From Sorangium cellulosum (GTDB taxonomy: Bacteria > Myxococcota_A > Polyangia > Polyangiales > Polyangiaceae), in NCBI RefSeq assembly GCF_004135735.1, contig NZ_CP012670.1, positions 6,650,501 to 6,714,500 of the forward strand: a stretch of 64,000 bases of DNA. The letters run 5' to 3'. The position numbers and the translations under genes were made by a program. Positions 9,432-18,875 of the stretch are shown here, in pieces (within the stretch, counting starts at the first letter, position 1; every line of letters begins with the position of its first letter). The notes below the pieces were generated by a model that saw only the letters and a list, made by a program, of their open reading frames with translations, was not told the origin of the DNA and did no database searches.

Positions 9432-10532
9432 TCAGTGGCCCCGGTCCTTGCGGGTCGCCATGTCGATGCCGACGGCGAGCACGAGGATGATGCCCTTGAT
9501 GATGGGCTGCCAGAAGCTCTCGGTGTTCATGAGGCTCATGCCGTTGTCGAGCGAGGCCATGACCAGCGCGCCGAGCAGCGCGCCCCCGATCGTGCCCTGC
9601 CCGCCGAGCAGCGAGGTGCCCCCGATGACGGCCGCCGCGATGGCGTCGAGCTCCATCATCCGGCCGGCGTCCGACGTCGCCGAGCCGACGCGCGCCGTGA
9701 GCACGACGCCCGCGATGCCCGCCATCACGCCCATCAGCGTGAACACGGCGATGAGGTGCCGGTTGATGTTGATGCCGGAGTAGAAGGCCGCCTCGCGGTT
9801 GCCGCCGATGGCGTAGAGGTGCCGCCCGAACGCGGTGTGCTTCGCGAGCACCGTGAACACGGCCGCGAGCACCAGGACGAGCAGGACCGGGAACGGGATG
9901 CCCTCGTACGCGTTCATCAGGGCGGTGAACCCGACCGCGAGCGCCGCGAGCCCGAGCCACGGGAGGCGCGCCGGGCCGCTCGCGCGCGTCCCCTTGTACA
10001 GCAGGAAGAGGCAGAGCACGCCCGCGCCCGCCCAGCCGAGCGTGTGCGGCACGTAGGCCTGGCCCACGAACAGGTAGGGGCGCGCCGGCGAGACGGACAC
10101 GCCGCCCGTGGTGCCGAGCATCGCGCCCTGGAAGATGAGCATCCCGCCGAGCGTGACGATGAATGGGGGGATGCGCAGCCGCGCCACGAGCGCGCCCTGC
10201 ACGAAGCCGAGCGCCGCGCCGAGCAGGAGCGGCAGGATGAACGCCGCCGGCAGCGGCCAGTCGAGGTTCACGTAGATCATCGCCGACGCCGCGCCGAGCA
10301 GGCCGGCGAACGCGCCCACCGACAGGTCGATCTGCCCGGCGACGATGACCAGCACCATGCCGATGGCCAGGATCGAGGTCACCGACATCTGCCGCGCCAG
10401 CAGCGTCAGGTTGCGCGGCGTCAGGAACGTGCCGTCGGTCGTGATGGAGAACGCAATCCAGATCGCCAGGAGCGAGCCCACCATCGAGAGGGCGCGCCAG
10501 GGAACACGCATGCGAAGCTTCGCCTCGCTCAT
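9432..10532 (-). CDS. xylH: Sugar ABC transporter permease, XylH-like
   Basis: 366-residue inner-membrane protein of the branched-chain/ribose-type permease family (BPD_transp_2) with about ten hydrophobic segments. Recognisable features: the early LAIGMVLVIVAGQIDLSVGA motif of monosaccharide permeases and a C-terminal stretch (IGGTSLLGGQGT through LVMASLDNGMSL) closely resembling E. coli XylH. The ATG at 10532 overlaps the stop of the ATPase gene in an ATGA, so the two are translationally coupled. The likely substrate is xylose or another pentose by similarity, not proof. The expected periplasmic binding protein is not encoded next to it. Confidence 0.9.
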   Translation of the reverse strand: MSEAKLRMRVPWRALSMVGSLLAIWIAFSITTDGTFLTPRNLTLLARQMSVTSILAIGMVLVIVAGQIDLSVGAFAGLLGAASAMIYVNLDWPLPAAFILPLLLGAALGFVQGALVARLRIPPFIVTLGGMLIFQGAMLGTTGGVSVSPARPYLFVGQAYVPHTLGWAGAGVLCLFLLYKGTRASGPARLPWLGLAALAVGFTALMNAYEGIPFPVLLVLVLAAVFTVLAKHTAFGRHLYAIGGNREAAFYSGININRHLIAVFTLMGVMAGIAGVVLTARVGSATSDAGRMMELDAIAAAVIGGTSLLGGQGTIGGALLGALVMASLDNGMSLMNTESFWQPIIKGIILVLAVGIDMATRKDRGH

Positions 10533-12052
10533 TCCGTCACCTTCCTCGTTGCTGCGGCCATCACGCGCTCGGCCGTGGCCTCCTGTCGATCGAGGCAGGC
10601 CGTCATCCTGCCCTGGGAGAGCACCAGCACGCGGTGGCTCATCCCCAGGAGCTCCGGCAGATCCGAGGAGACGAGCACCACGGCCAGCCCGTCCGACGCG
10701 AGCTTGTGAATGAGCTGGTAAATCTCGGCCTTGGCGCCGACGTCGATACCGCGCGTCGGCTCGTCGAGCAGGAGCACGCGCGGCCCCGTCATCAGCCACT
10801 TGCCGATGACGATCTTCTGCTGGTTGCCGCCCGAGAGCTGGTTGGCGAGCGCGAGCGGCCCCGGCGCCTTGGTCCGGAGCGCCCGCATCTGCTCGACCGC
10901 CGTCGCCTCCCTGCCGGCGTGATCGATGAACAGCCCCTTCACGAACCGCCGCAGCGTCGCGAGGGTGATGTTGTCGAGCAGCGTCGACTCGAGCACGAGG
11001 CCGTAGCGCTTCCGGTCCTCGCTGACGAGCGCGATGCCCGCCGCGATCGCCTCGGCGGGGGACCGGAACGGCGGCGACGGCGGCTGCCCCCGCACCGAGA
11101 GCGAGCCGGTGACGCGGCTCGCGGCCGCGCCGAAGATCGTCGAGACGAGCGCGGTGCGCCCCGCGCCCATCAGGCCGCCGACGCCCAGCACCTCGCCCGC
11201 CCGCACCTCGAAGCTCACGTCGCGCAGCACGAACCGCCCGGGGTGCCCCGCGTCCTCGACCGACCACCGATCCACGGAGAGCGCGACCGGGCCCTCGGGC
11301 CGCGGCGGACAGGGATAGAGGTTCGTCACCTCGCGGCCGACCATCAGCGAGATGACCTTGTCCGGCGAGAGCTCCGCCCGCGGCTGCGTCGTGATCGACC
11401 GGCCGTCGCGCAGCACCGTGATGCGATCGGCGATGTCGAAGACCTCCTCGAGCCGGTGGCTGATATAGATGCACGAGACGCCGCGGGCGCGCAGATCGCG
11501 CAGGAGGGCGAGCAGCGTCTGCACGCCCGAGTCGGTGAGCGCCGCCGTGGGCTCGTCGAGCACGAGGATCCGGGCGTCCTTGAGCAGCGCCTTCGCGATC
11601 TCGACCATCTGCTGCTGGCCGATGCCAAGATCCTTGATCGGGCGCCCGGGATCGACGTCGAGCCCCACCCGCTCGAGCGCCCGCCGCGCCAGGGTCTGCA
11701 CCTCGTCCCAGTCGATGAGCCCCCCGCGGACCGGCTCGCGCCCGAGCACCAGGTTCTCTGCCACCGTGAGCTCGGGCACCAGCGCGAGCTCCTGCGCGAT
11801 CAGCGCGATGCGGTGCTCCTCGGCGCTGCGCATGCCGCTGAACTCCACCAGGCGGCCGTTCAACAGGATCTCGCCGCCGTAGGTGCCCGCCGGGTAGTAA
11901 CCGCAGAGGATTTTGATGAGGGTACTCTTGCCAGCGCCGTTCTCGCCGCAGAGGGCGTGAATCTCCCCCTCCCGCAGGTCGAAGGACACGCCGTCCAGCG
12001 CCTTGACGCCGGGAAATTGCTTGGTGATCGATGCGAGCTCGAGGAGGGGCAT
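10529..12052 (-). CDS. xylG: Sugar ABC transporter ATP-binding protein, XylG-like (tandem ABC domains)
   Basis: 507-residue peripheral ATPase with two fused ABC domains, as in RbsA/MglA/XylG. Domain 1: GENGAGKST, a signature region reading LGIGQQQMVEIAKAL and ILVLDEPTAALTDS. Domain 2: GLMGAGRTAL in place of a canonical Walker A (normal for this family), LSGGNQQKIVIGKWL and VLLLDEPTRGIDVG. The start ATG at 12052 (MPLLELASITKQF) matches the N-terminus of E. coli XylG; a GTG at 12082 would add ten residues. It is first gene of an operon with the permease. The upstream neighbour is a lipoprotein gene that is not a sugar-binding protein of the periplasmic family. Confidence 0.93.
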   Translation of the reverse strand: MPLLELASITKQFPGVKALDGVSFDLREGEIHALCGENGAGKSTLIKILCGYYPAGTYGGEILLNGRLVEFSGMRSAEEHRIALIAQELALVPELTVAENLVLGREPVRGGLIDWDEVQTLARRALERVGLDVDPGRPIKDLGIGQQQMVEIAKALLKDARILVLDEPTAALTDSGVQTLLALLRDLRARGVSCIYISHRLEEVFDIADRITVLRDGRSITTQPRAELSPDKVISLMVGREVTNLYPCPPRPEGPVALSVDRWSVEDAGHPGRFVLRDVSFEVRAGEVLGVGGLMGAGRTALVSTIFGAAASRVTGSLSVRGQPPSPPFRSPAEAIAAGIALVSEDRKRYGLVLESTLLDNITLATLRRFVKGLFIDHAGREATAVEQMRALRTKAPGPLALANQLSGGNQQKIVIGKWLMTGPRVLLLDEPTRGIDVGAKAEIYQLIHKLASDGLAVVLVSSDLPELLGMSHRVLVLSQGRMTACLDRQEATAERVMAAATRKVTE

Positions 12053-12199
12053 TGTCCTGGGAGCAGGTGCGGGCGCTGCCACGTTTGCCCGGGGCGCCCC
12101 CGCGATGCAAGCACTTATTTCATCCAGAGCGATGGGCGGGCCGCGGGGCCCCGGTCGCCGCGCGGGCTGGTCGACATGCCGACGGCGCAGCGTGGCAGA

Positions 12200-12220
12200 G
12201 AGCCCTCGACGCGAGGGCTC
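12200..12220 (-). terminator. 9-bp-stem hairpin after the Thr-linker lipoprotein gene
   Basis: Perfect inverted repeat with arms 12200-12208 (GAGCCCTCG) and 12212-12220 and a 3-nt loop, 25 bases past the stop codon of the minus-strand gene ending at 12245. No U-run follows, as is usual in this GC class, so it is a structural terminator candidate only. Confidence 0.5.
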
Positions 12221-12244
12221 GTGGGGAGGCGGGGGCTCAGGGGC

Positions 12245-13153
12245 TCAGTTGTAGAAACCGATGTCGTCGATGTAGAGGTCGAACTCGGGCACGGTGCCGA
12301 ACTGGAAGCTGATCGAATAGAGCTTCGTCGTATCGATCTGATCCGTGGCCGCCGGGTCGCCCCAGCCGCCCTGCTTCAGGTCCGCGAAGGGGATCGTGAA
12401 CTGCTGCCACGCCTCGGTGAGGGTGATCTGCTTTTGCCAGTTGTCGCACTGATCCGAGCAGACGCCGCCCTCCGGGACCGTGCTCCGGTCCGAGATCATG
12501 ACCTGAGCGCTCGTGGCGGAGCCCGGGCCGATCTTGGCCCAGAACGTCACGCCGGTGTACGCCGAGGCGTCATAAGCGATCTTGGTCCCCTCGGGGCTGT
12601 TCAGATCGAAGCCGAACGCAGCGCCCCACGTCTCGAAGCCAGACCCCCACGAGCGCGCCGCCATCGTGCTCGCCCCGCGCACGGGCTCGAGCGCCGTCAT
12701 GGTGAAAGGCTCCTCCCCGGTCCCCTCCGGATCGGGCGGAGGCATCTGCTCGGCCCCCTCCGTTCCGTCATTGAAGGTGTACCAGTACCCGACCCGGTTC
12801 CCCTCGGCCAGGATGCCGTTGTTGTCGTCCTCCATGTCATCGATCATCTCGATGGTCTGGGGGGCGCCGCCGCCCGAGCCCGTCGTCGCCGTCGTCGTGG
12901 AGGTCGTATCCGTCCCGCTCCCCGTCGTCGCCGTCGTCGTGGAGGTCGTGTCCGTCCCGGTCCCCGTCGTCGCCGTCGTCGTGGAGGTCGTGTCCGTCCC
13001 GGTCCCCGTCGTCGCCGTCGTGGTGCTCGCCCCGGTGCTGCCCGCGCCGCCCGAACCGTCGTCTTCGGCCGCGCCGGCGCACGCCACGAGCGCAGCCGTG
13101 GCCAGACCACAGAGCGCCAAGCCAGATCCCCGCAAGAAAATTCTATTCTTCAT
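12245..13153 (-). CDS. Secreted lipoprotein with Thr-rich repeat linker and galactose-binding-like (CBM-type) domain
   Basis: 302-residue exported lipoprotein of unknown function. Start taken at the ATG at 13153 (MKNRIFLRG) because it gives a clean signal peptide ending in lipobox LVAC (Cys25); a start at 13180 would add nine charged residues. Residues ~30-100 are a low-complexity linker of Thr/Ser/Asp/Gly encoded by 42-bp direct repeats. Residues ~105-302 are a single globular beta-rich domain (GVTFWAKIG, WQQFTIPFADLKQGGWG, FDLYIDDIGFYN) of the jelly-roll kind seen in carbohydrate-binding modules and CIA30-like domains. This suggests glycan binding at the cell surface, an inference from fold pattern. 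It lies just upstream of xylG but is separated by a hairpin. Confidence 0.85.
   Translation of the reverse strand: MKNRIFLRGSGLALCGLATAALVACAGAAEDDGSGGAGSTGASTTTATTGTGTDTTSTTTATTGTGTDTTSTTTATTGSGTDTTSTTTATTGSGGGAPQTIEMIDDMEDDNNGILAEGNRVGYWYTFNDGTEGAEQMPPPDPEGTGEEPFTMTALEPVRGASTMAARSWGSGFETWGAAFGFDLNSPEGTKIAYDASAYTGVTFWAKIGPGSATSAQVMISDRSTVPEGGVCSDQCDNWQKQITLTEAWQQFTIPFADLKQGGWGDPAATDQIDTTKLYSISFQFGTVPEFDLYIDDIGFYN
12879..13024 (-). repeat. 42-bp tandem repeat encoding the Thr-rich linker
   Basis: Units begin at 12879, 12921, 12963 and 13005 (the last partial); the second and third are identical and the first differs at two bases. Each encodes 14 residues of the pattern TTTATTGTGTDTTS. The period is a multiple of three, so linker length can change without frameshift. 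Confidence 0.9.
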
Positions 13154-13570
13154 ACGTTCGTGTCTCCGTAAGTACCGCACGCAAGCCAGGCCTTACCCCA
13201 CGCCGGACATCATGGTTCAAGGCGCCCTGGCGCCACACAGTATCACCCGGGCGCGCTTCACCCGCAACCTCCTTCTTTTCGCGCTGGAATCGGTGTTCCG
13301 CGCGCGCCATGGAGAGCGCGCTCACCGTGGAGTCCCGGATGGGCCCGCTCGCAGCGACGATGGAGTCCCCGGAGCGTCGTTGAGACGTGAGCGGCTGGAT
13401 CATCGCGAGTGGCCATGTCCTTGCAACGCGCCCTCGCGGCGCCCTGGATGGAGGCTCGTGGGAGGAACGATGGCAAAGAAGGCCATCCGGCGGGCGCGCG
13501 CCGCGGCGCAGCGAGGCGCGCGCCGTCCTCCCCGACCGGGCGGGGCAGAGGCTCGCCGGGGGACGCGGGA
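13154..13570. other. 417-base intergenic stretch, no gene
   Basis: Holds the upstream region of the Thr-linker lipoprotein (its right-hand neighbour runs the same way and ends at 13571). A 10-base G/C palindrome occurs twice, at 13493-13502 and 13515-13524, and could form a weak terminator for the DUF4142 gene. No credible ORF or -35/-10 pair was seen. Confidence 0.5.
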
Positions 13571-14239
13571 TCAGCGGCCTTGCGAGGGAGGCGCCGCCTG
13601 GCGCTTCGCCTGGAGCGCCAGCGCGTGCGCGAGGTGGTCCTCCACCTCGCGGCGATAGCGCTGGAACTCCTCCTTCAGGGCCTCGTTCTTCACCTTCGGG
13701 ATGAGCTGCTCATCGAGCAGCCGCAGGATGAAGCGATGCGATTTGATCTCGGTGGCGAGGTACACGCGATCGAAATCCCTGGGCGACTGCTTGCTGAGGA
13801 AGCTCGCGACCATGGAGGAATGGCCGCTGAGCATCGCGCTCGCCCGCGTCGGCTGCGCCTTGATCCCGAGACGCTGGAGAAGCGCGCTCAGGCGGCGCTC
13901 CGACTGGCTGTGCGACGCGATCGTCTCACGCGCGAAGTCCCTGATCTCCCGCGTCCGCGCCTGCTTGCGGGCGACGGTCTCCATGGAGATCACGTACCGG
14001 TTGAACCCCGAGATCACCCCCGCGAGGGCGCCGTCTGACACCTCCTGCTGCTGGCGCGCCCGCTGCTGGAGCGCCCGCTGCTGGAGCGCCCGCCGCTGCT
14101 GCCTCACCTGCAACTGGCCGTGCTGTCCTCCGCGATGAGCGTGGTCCACGACCTCGGACGCTGCCGCGGTGCCGCCGATGACGCTCACCGCCAGCGCGGC
14201 GAGCATCGCCGCGCGATGCTTGAAATGATGGCGCATCAT
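13571..14239 (-). CDS. DUF4142 family exported protein with Gln-rich repeat
   Basis: 222-residue secreted protein. Signal peptide at residues ~1-27 (LAALAVSVIGGTAAAS). A basic Gln-rich segment at ~44-70 is built from repeats of the type RALQQ, encoded by 15-bp units at about 14055-14100. Residues ~70-205 form the all-helical, ferritin-like DUF4142 domain: MET(V)ARKQARTREIRDFA, HSQSERRLSALL and the later DRVYLATEIKSH helix. DUF4142 proteins are often periplasmic and stress-linked; no enzymatic role is established. The ribosome site AAGGAAGGA upstream supports the ATG at 14239. It is divergent from polB. Confidence 0.87.
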   Translation of the reverse strand: MMRHHFKHRAAMLAALAVSVIGGTAAASEVVDHAHRGGQHGQLQVRQQRRALQQRALQQRARQQQEVSDGALAGVISGFNRYVISMETVARKQARTREIRDFARETIASHSQSERRLSALLQRLGIKAQPTRASAMLSGHSSMVASFLSKQSPRDFDRVYLATEIKSHRFILRLLDEQLIPKVKNEALKEEFQRYRREVEDHLAHALALQAKRQAAPPSQGR

Positions 14240-14676
14240 GGTCCTATCCTTCCTTCATTCCCGCGGCGCGCGTCACGCGCGAATTCACGGACGCCCGCGG
14301 GAGCTCATCACGTCTCAAGCAAACCGCGGACCCGCTCACGACGGAATCGGCGAGAGCGCATTGCCCGTCCCGGACCTCCAGCGCGCGCACGAAGAGCAAT
14401 CGCCGCGCACCCGGGCGAGTCACCGGCGCGCTCTCCAGCGCTCTCGTGTCGATGTCCGACGCCTCTCGCCATCCATGCAAAGAAGCGACCTGCGCGAGAG
14501 TCAATCTCTCCGGAAGAGGCCGGTTTCACCCGCCCTCGCGCCGCGCCGGGAAATCCTTTGGGCGGGCGGCGGGAGGGGTTGCGGGGCGCGTTCGCCGGTG
14601 GTCAAGTGAGGCGTGGCGCGGAGAGGCCCTGGCCGCCTCGCGCCGCGGCGACGAGCTCGCCCGGAGGCCCTGGCAC
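14240..14676. other. 437-base divergent intergenic region between DUF4142 gene and polB
   Basis: No gene is supported. It must carry both promoters, but no convincing sigma70 pair could be read. Longer open frames reach into it, but the better polB start is at 14677, behind a GGAGG site. Confidence 0.5.
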
Positions 14677-17013
14677 ATGGCGGACCGCGGCTTCATCCTC
14701 ACGCCCACCTACCGGATCGTCGCCGGATGCCCGGAAATCCATCTCTATTCGGTGATGGAGGACGGCGAGCCGGCGCTCGTCGTCGAGGACAGGTTCAGGC
14801 CCTACTTCTTCGTCCGCGCGCGCGACGAGGACGCCGCGCGCCGGCTCGCCGGCGGCCGGGTCTCGCCCGCGCCGCTCGCGACGCTCGACGGCGAGCCGGT
14901 CCTCCGCGTCGACGCCGCGCTCCCCCGGGACGTCGCGTCGCTGCGCGCGCGCCTGGGCGACGCCGGCGTCGAGTGCCTCGAGGCCGACGTGCGCTTCGCG
15001 TACCGCTTCCTCATCGACCGCGGCATCCGCGGCGCGTTCGAGGTCACGGGGCCGTTCGAGCGCCGCCGCGGCACAGGGCGCGTGTACCGCAACCCGACGC
15101 TCGCCCCGGCCGCCTTCGTCCCCCGCCTGCGCGTGCTGTCGCTCGACATCGAGACGAGCCTCGACGGCGAGCGGCTCTATTCCATCGGCCTCGCCGGCGC
15201 GGGGGGCGATCTCTGCCTCCTCGTGCGGGACGGGCCGGCGCTCGACGGGCTCCCGGCCCACGTCGCGCAGCTCCCCGACGAGCGGGCGGTCCTCGAGCGC
15301 TTCCTCGCGCACGTGGCCGAGGTGGACCCCGACGTCCTCACCGGCTGGAACATCCCGGATTTCGATCTGCCCGCGCTCCAGCGCTACTGCCGGCGCGCCG
15401 GCCTCGCGTGCGCGCTCGGCCGGGGCGACGACGAGCTCGCGATCCTGCGCGATCCGGGCTTCTCGCGCGAGGCGCGCGCCGTCCTGCCGGGGCGCGTGGT
15501 GCTCGACGGCCTCGCGCTCCTCCGCAGCGCCTTCATGCGCCTCGACGATTACCGCCTCGAGACCGCCGCGCAGGCGATCCTCGGGCGCGGCAAGCTGTTC
15601 GGCCCCGACGACCGGGGCGCGCAGATCGAGGCGTCGTACCGCGACGACCCGGCGCGGCTCGCCGAGTACAACCTCGAGGACGCCCGCCTCGTCCGCGATC
15701 TGCTGGAGGAGACCGGCCTCATCGAGCTCTCGGTGCGGCGGAGCCTCCTCACCGGCATGCAGCTCGACCGGGTGGGCGCGCAGATCGCCGCGGTCGACTC
15801 GCTCTATCTGCCCGCGCTCCGCGCCCGGGGGAAGGTCGCGCCCTCCGTGTCGGGGGGCGCGCCGGACGAGGACGTCGAGATCGCCGGGGGCCTCGTCCTC
15901 GAGCCGCTCCCGGGGCTCTATCGCAACATCGTGGTCTACGACTACAAGAGCCTTTATCCGAGCCTCATTCGCACCTTCAACATCGACCCCGTGACCTTCG
16001 CCGACGGGGAGGGCGCGCCGCCCGAGGCGCTCATCGTGACGCCGGGCGGCGCGGCGTTCCGGCGCGGCGAGCCCGGCATCCTCCCCGAGCTGGTCGCGCG
16101 GCTCTGGGACGAGCGCGCCGAGGCGCGGCGGGCGGGCGACGAGCGCGGCGCCCTGGCCACCAAGATCCTCATGAACTCGCTGTTCGGCGTGCTCGGCTCC
16201 CCCGCGTCGCGCCTGTTCTCCCCCGCCATCGCCAACGCCATCACGAGCGCCGGACAGCACGTCATCCAGCTCGCGGCCAGGGCGGTGCGGGGCGCGGGAC
16301 ACCGGGTCCTCTACGGCGACACCGACTCGCTGTTCGTGGACCTCGACGAGCCGGACGCCGCGCGCGCCCGCGCCCGCGCCGAAGAGCTCCGCGACGCCGT
16401 GTCGGCGGCCGTGTCCGCCGAGATCGCGCGTCGCTTCGGCTGCGAGAGCCGGCTGGAGCTCGAGCTCGAGAAGGTCTACGCGCGCTTCTTCCTGCCCGAG
16501 CTGCGCGGGGCCGCGCAGGGCAGCAAGAAGCGGTACGCGGGCCTCGTCGCCGGAGACGGGGGCGACCGGCTCGAGATCGTCGGGCTCGAGGCGGTCCGCA
16601 GGGACGCGAGCGCCGTGGCGCGGCGCTTCCAGCGGGAGCTCCTCGAGCTCGTCTTCCACGATCGCCCGGTCGAGGGCTTCGTGCGGGGCTTCGTGGAGGA
16701 GCTCCGCGCCGGCCGCTTCGACGCGGAGCTCGTCTACAAGAAGGCGCTGCGGAAGCCGCTCGGCGCCTACACGAAGACCACGCCGCCGCACGTCAAGGCG
16801 GCCCGCAAGATGGGCGGGGACGTGGGCCGCATCGTGGCGTATGTCATCACCCGCGCCGGCCCCGAGCCGGCGGGCGCGACGACCGCGCCGCCGGACTACG
16901 ATCATTACGTGTCGCAGCAGCTCAAGCCGATCGCGGACTCGGTGCTGCGGTGGCTCGGCGGGGCCGACTTCGACGCGATGACCGGCGCGCGGCGGCAGCT
17001 CTCGCTGTTCTGA
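14677..17013 (+). CDS. polB: Family B DNA polymerase (DNA polymerase II)
   Basis: 778-residue DNA polymerase with 3'-5' exonuclease, the length of E. coli Pol II (783). Exo I is in LSLDIETS, Exo II in GWNIPDFDLPAL and Exo III in YNLEDARLV. Polymerase motifs follow: YDYKSLYPS (motif A), KILMNSLFGVLGS (motif B), YGDTDSLFV (motif C, catalytic DTD) and KKRYAG. The ATG at 14677 was chosen because GGAGG lies nine bases upstream and MADRGFILTPTYR matches where the family begins; a frame open to 14446 would add an unlikely Arg-rich leader. Pol II restarts forks and bypasses lesions in gamma-proteobacteria; it is patchy elsewhere. It is a single gene, convergent with pgm across a large hairpin. Confidence 0.95.
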   Translation: MADRGFILTPTYRIVAGCPEIHLYSVMEDGEPALVVEDRFRPYFFVRARDEDAARRLAGGRVSPAPLATLDGEPVLRVDAALPRDVASLRARLGDAGVECLEADVRFAYRFLIDRGIRGAFEVTGPFERRRGTGRVYRNPTLAPAAFVPRLRVLSLDIETSLDGERLYSIGLAGAGGDLCLLVRDGPALDGLPAHVAQLPDERAVLERFLAHVAEVDPDVLTGWNIPDFDLPALQRYCRRAGLACALGRGDDELAILRDPGFSREARAVLPGRVVLDGLALLRSAFMRLDDYRLETAAQAILGRGKLFGPDDRGAQIEASYRDDPARLAEYNLEDARLVRDLLEETGLIELSVRRSLLTGMQLDRVGAQIAAVDSLYLPALRARGKVAPSVSGGAPDEDVEIAGGLVLEPLPGLYRNIVVYDYKSLYPSLIRTFNIDPVTFADGEGAPPEALIVTPGGAAFRRGEPGILPELVARLWDERAEARRAGDERGALATKILMNSLFGVLGSPASRLFSPAIANAITSAGQHVIQLAARAVRGAGHRVLYGDTDSLFVDLDEPDAARARARAEELRDAVSAAVSAEIARRFGCESRLELELEKVYARFFLPELRGAAQGSKKRYAGLVAGDGGDRLEIVGLEAVRRDASAVARRFQRELLELVFHDRPVEGFVRGFVEELRAGRFDAELVYKKALRKPLGAYTKTTPPHVKAARKMGGDVGRIVAYVITRAGPEPAGATTAPPDYDHYVSQQLKPIADSVLRWLGGADFDAMTGARRQLSLF

Positions 17014-17024
17014 CCGCCCCGCCG

Positions 17025-17160
17025 GCGGCGCGCGCGGGGGGCGGGGGGCGCTGGGGGCTCACCTCCGGGGCTTGCGTTCCGGCGAGCCCCTTTGGTGGCT
17101 CGCCTGCACTCCAGCCCCTCCGGTGAGCCCCCAGCGCCCCCCGCCCCCCGCGCGCGCCGC
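17025..17160. repeat. Large hairpin element, copy 1: perfect 39-bp arms around a 58-nt conserved core
   Basis: Arms 17025-17063 and 17122-17160 are perfectly complementary. The 58-nt centre (17064-17121) is itself foldable and, read on the minus strand, matches 55 of 58 bases of the centre of copy 2 at 26423-26480. The element fills the gap between the convergent stops of polB (17013) and pgm (17163), so it is placed to act as a two-way terminator or 3'-end stabiliser. Confidence 0.9.
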
Positions 17161-17162
17161 GC

Positions 17163-18809
<1,647 letters not shown>

Positions 18810-18875
18810 GGGCGTTCGCATAGTCGAGAGCGCGGAGCGAGCCAACCCCCGCACGAGGCGCCGCCGCGCGCGGGA

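Noticed and set aside
9432..12110. 892-residue frame reading through both transporter genes
   Set aside because: Its first part is an out-of-frame shadow of the xylG-like ATPase; the permease starts at the ATGA overlap at 10532.
12590..13130. Val/Pro-rich plus-strand frame with 14-residue repeats (VVAVVVEVVSVPVP)
   Set aside because: Antisense of the Thr-rich linker repeats; no signal for expression.
14446..14676. 77-residue N-terminal extension of DNA polymerase II
   Set aside because: No similarity to the family and Arg-rich; a GGAGG site precedes the ATG at 14677, which also gives the E. coli-like length.
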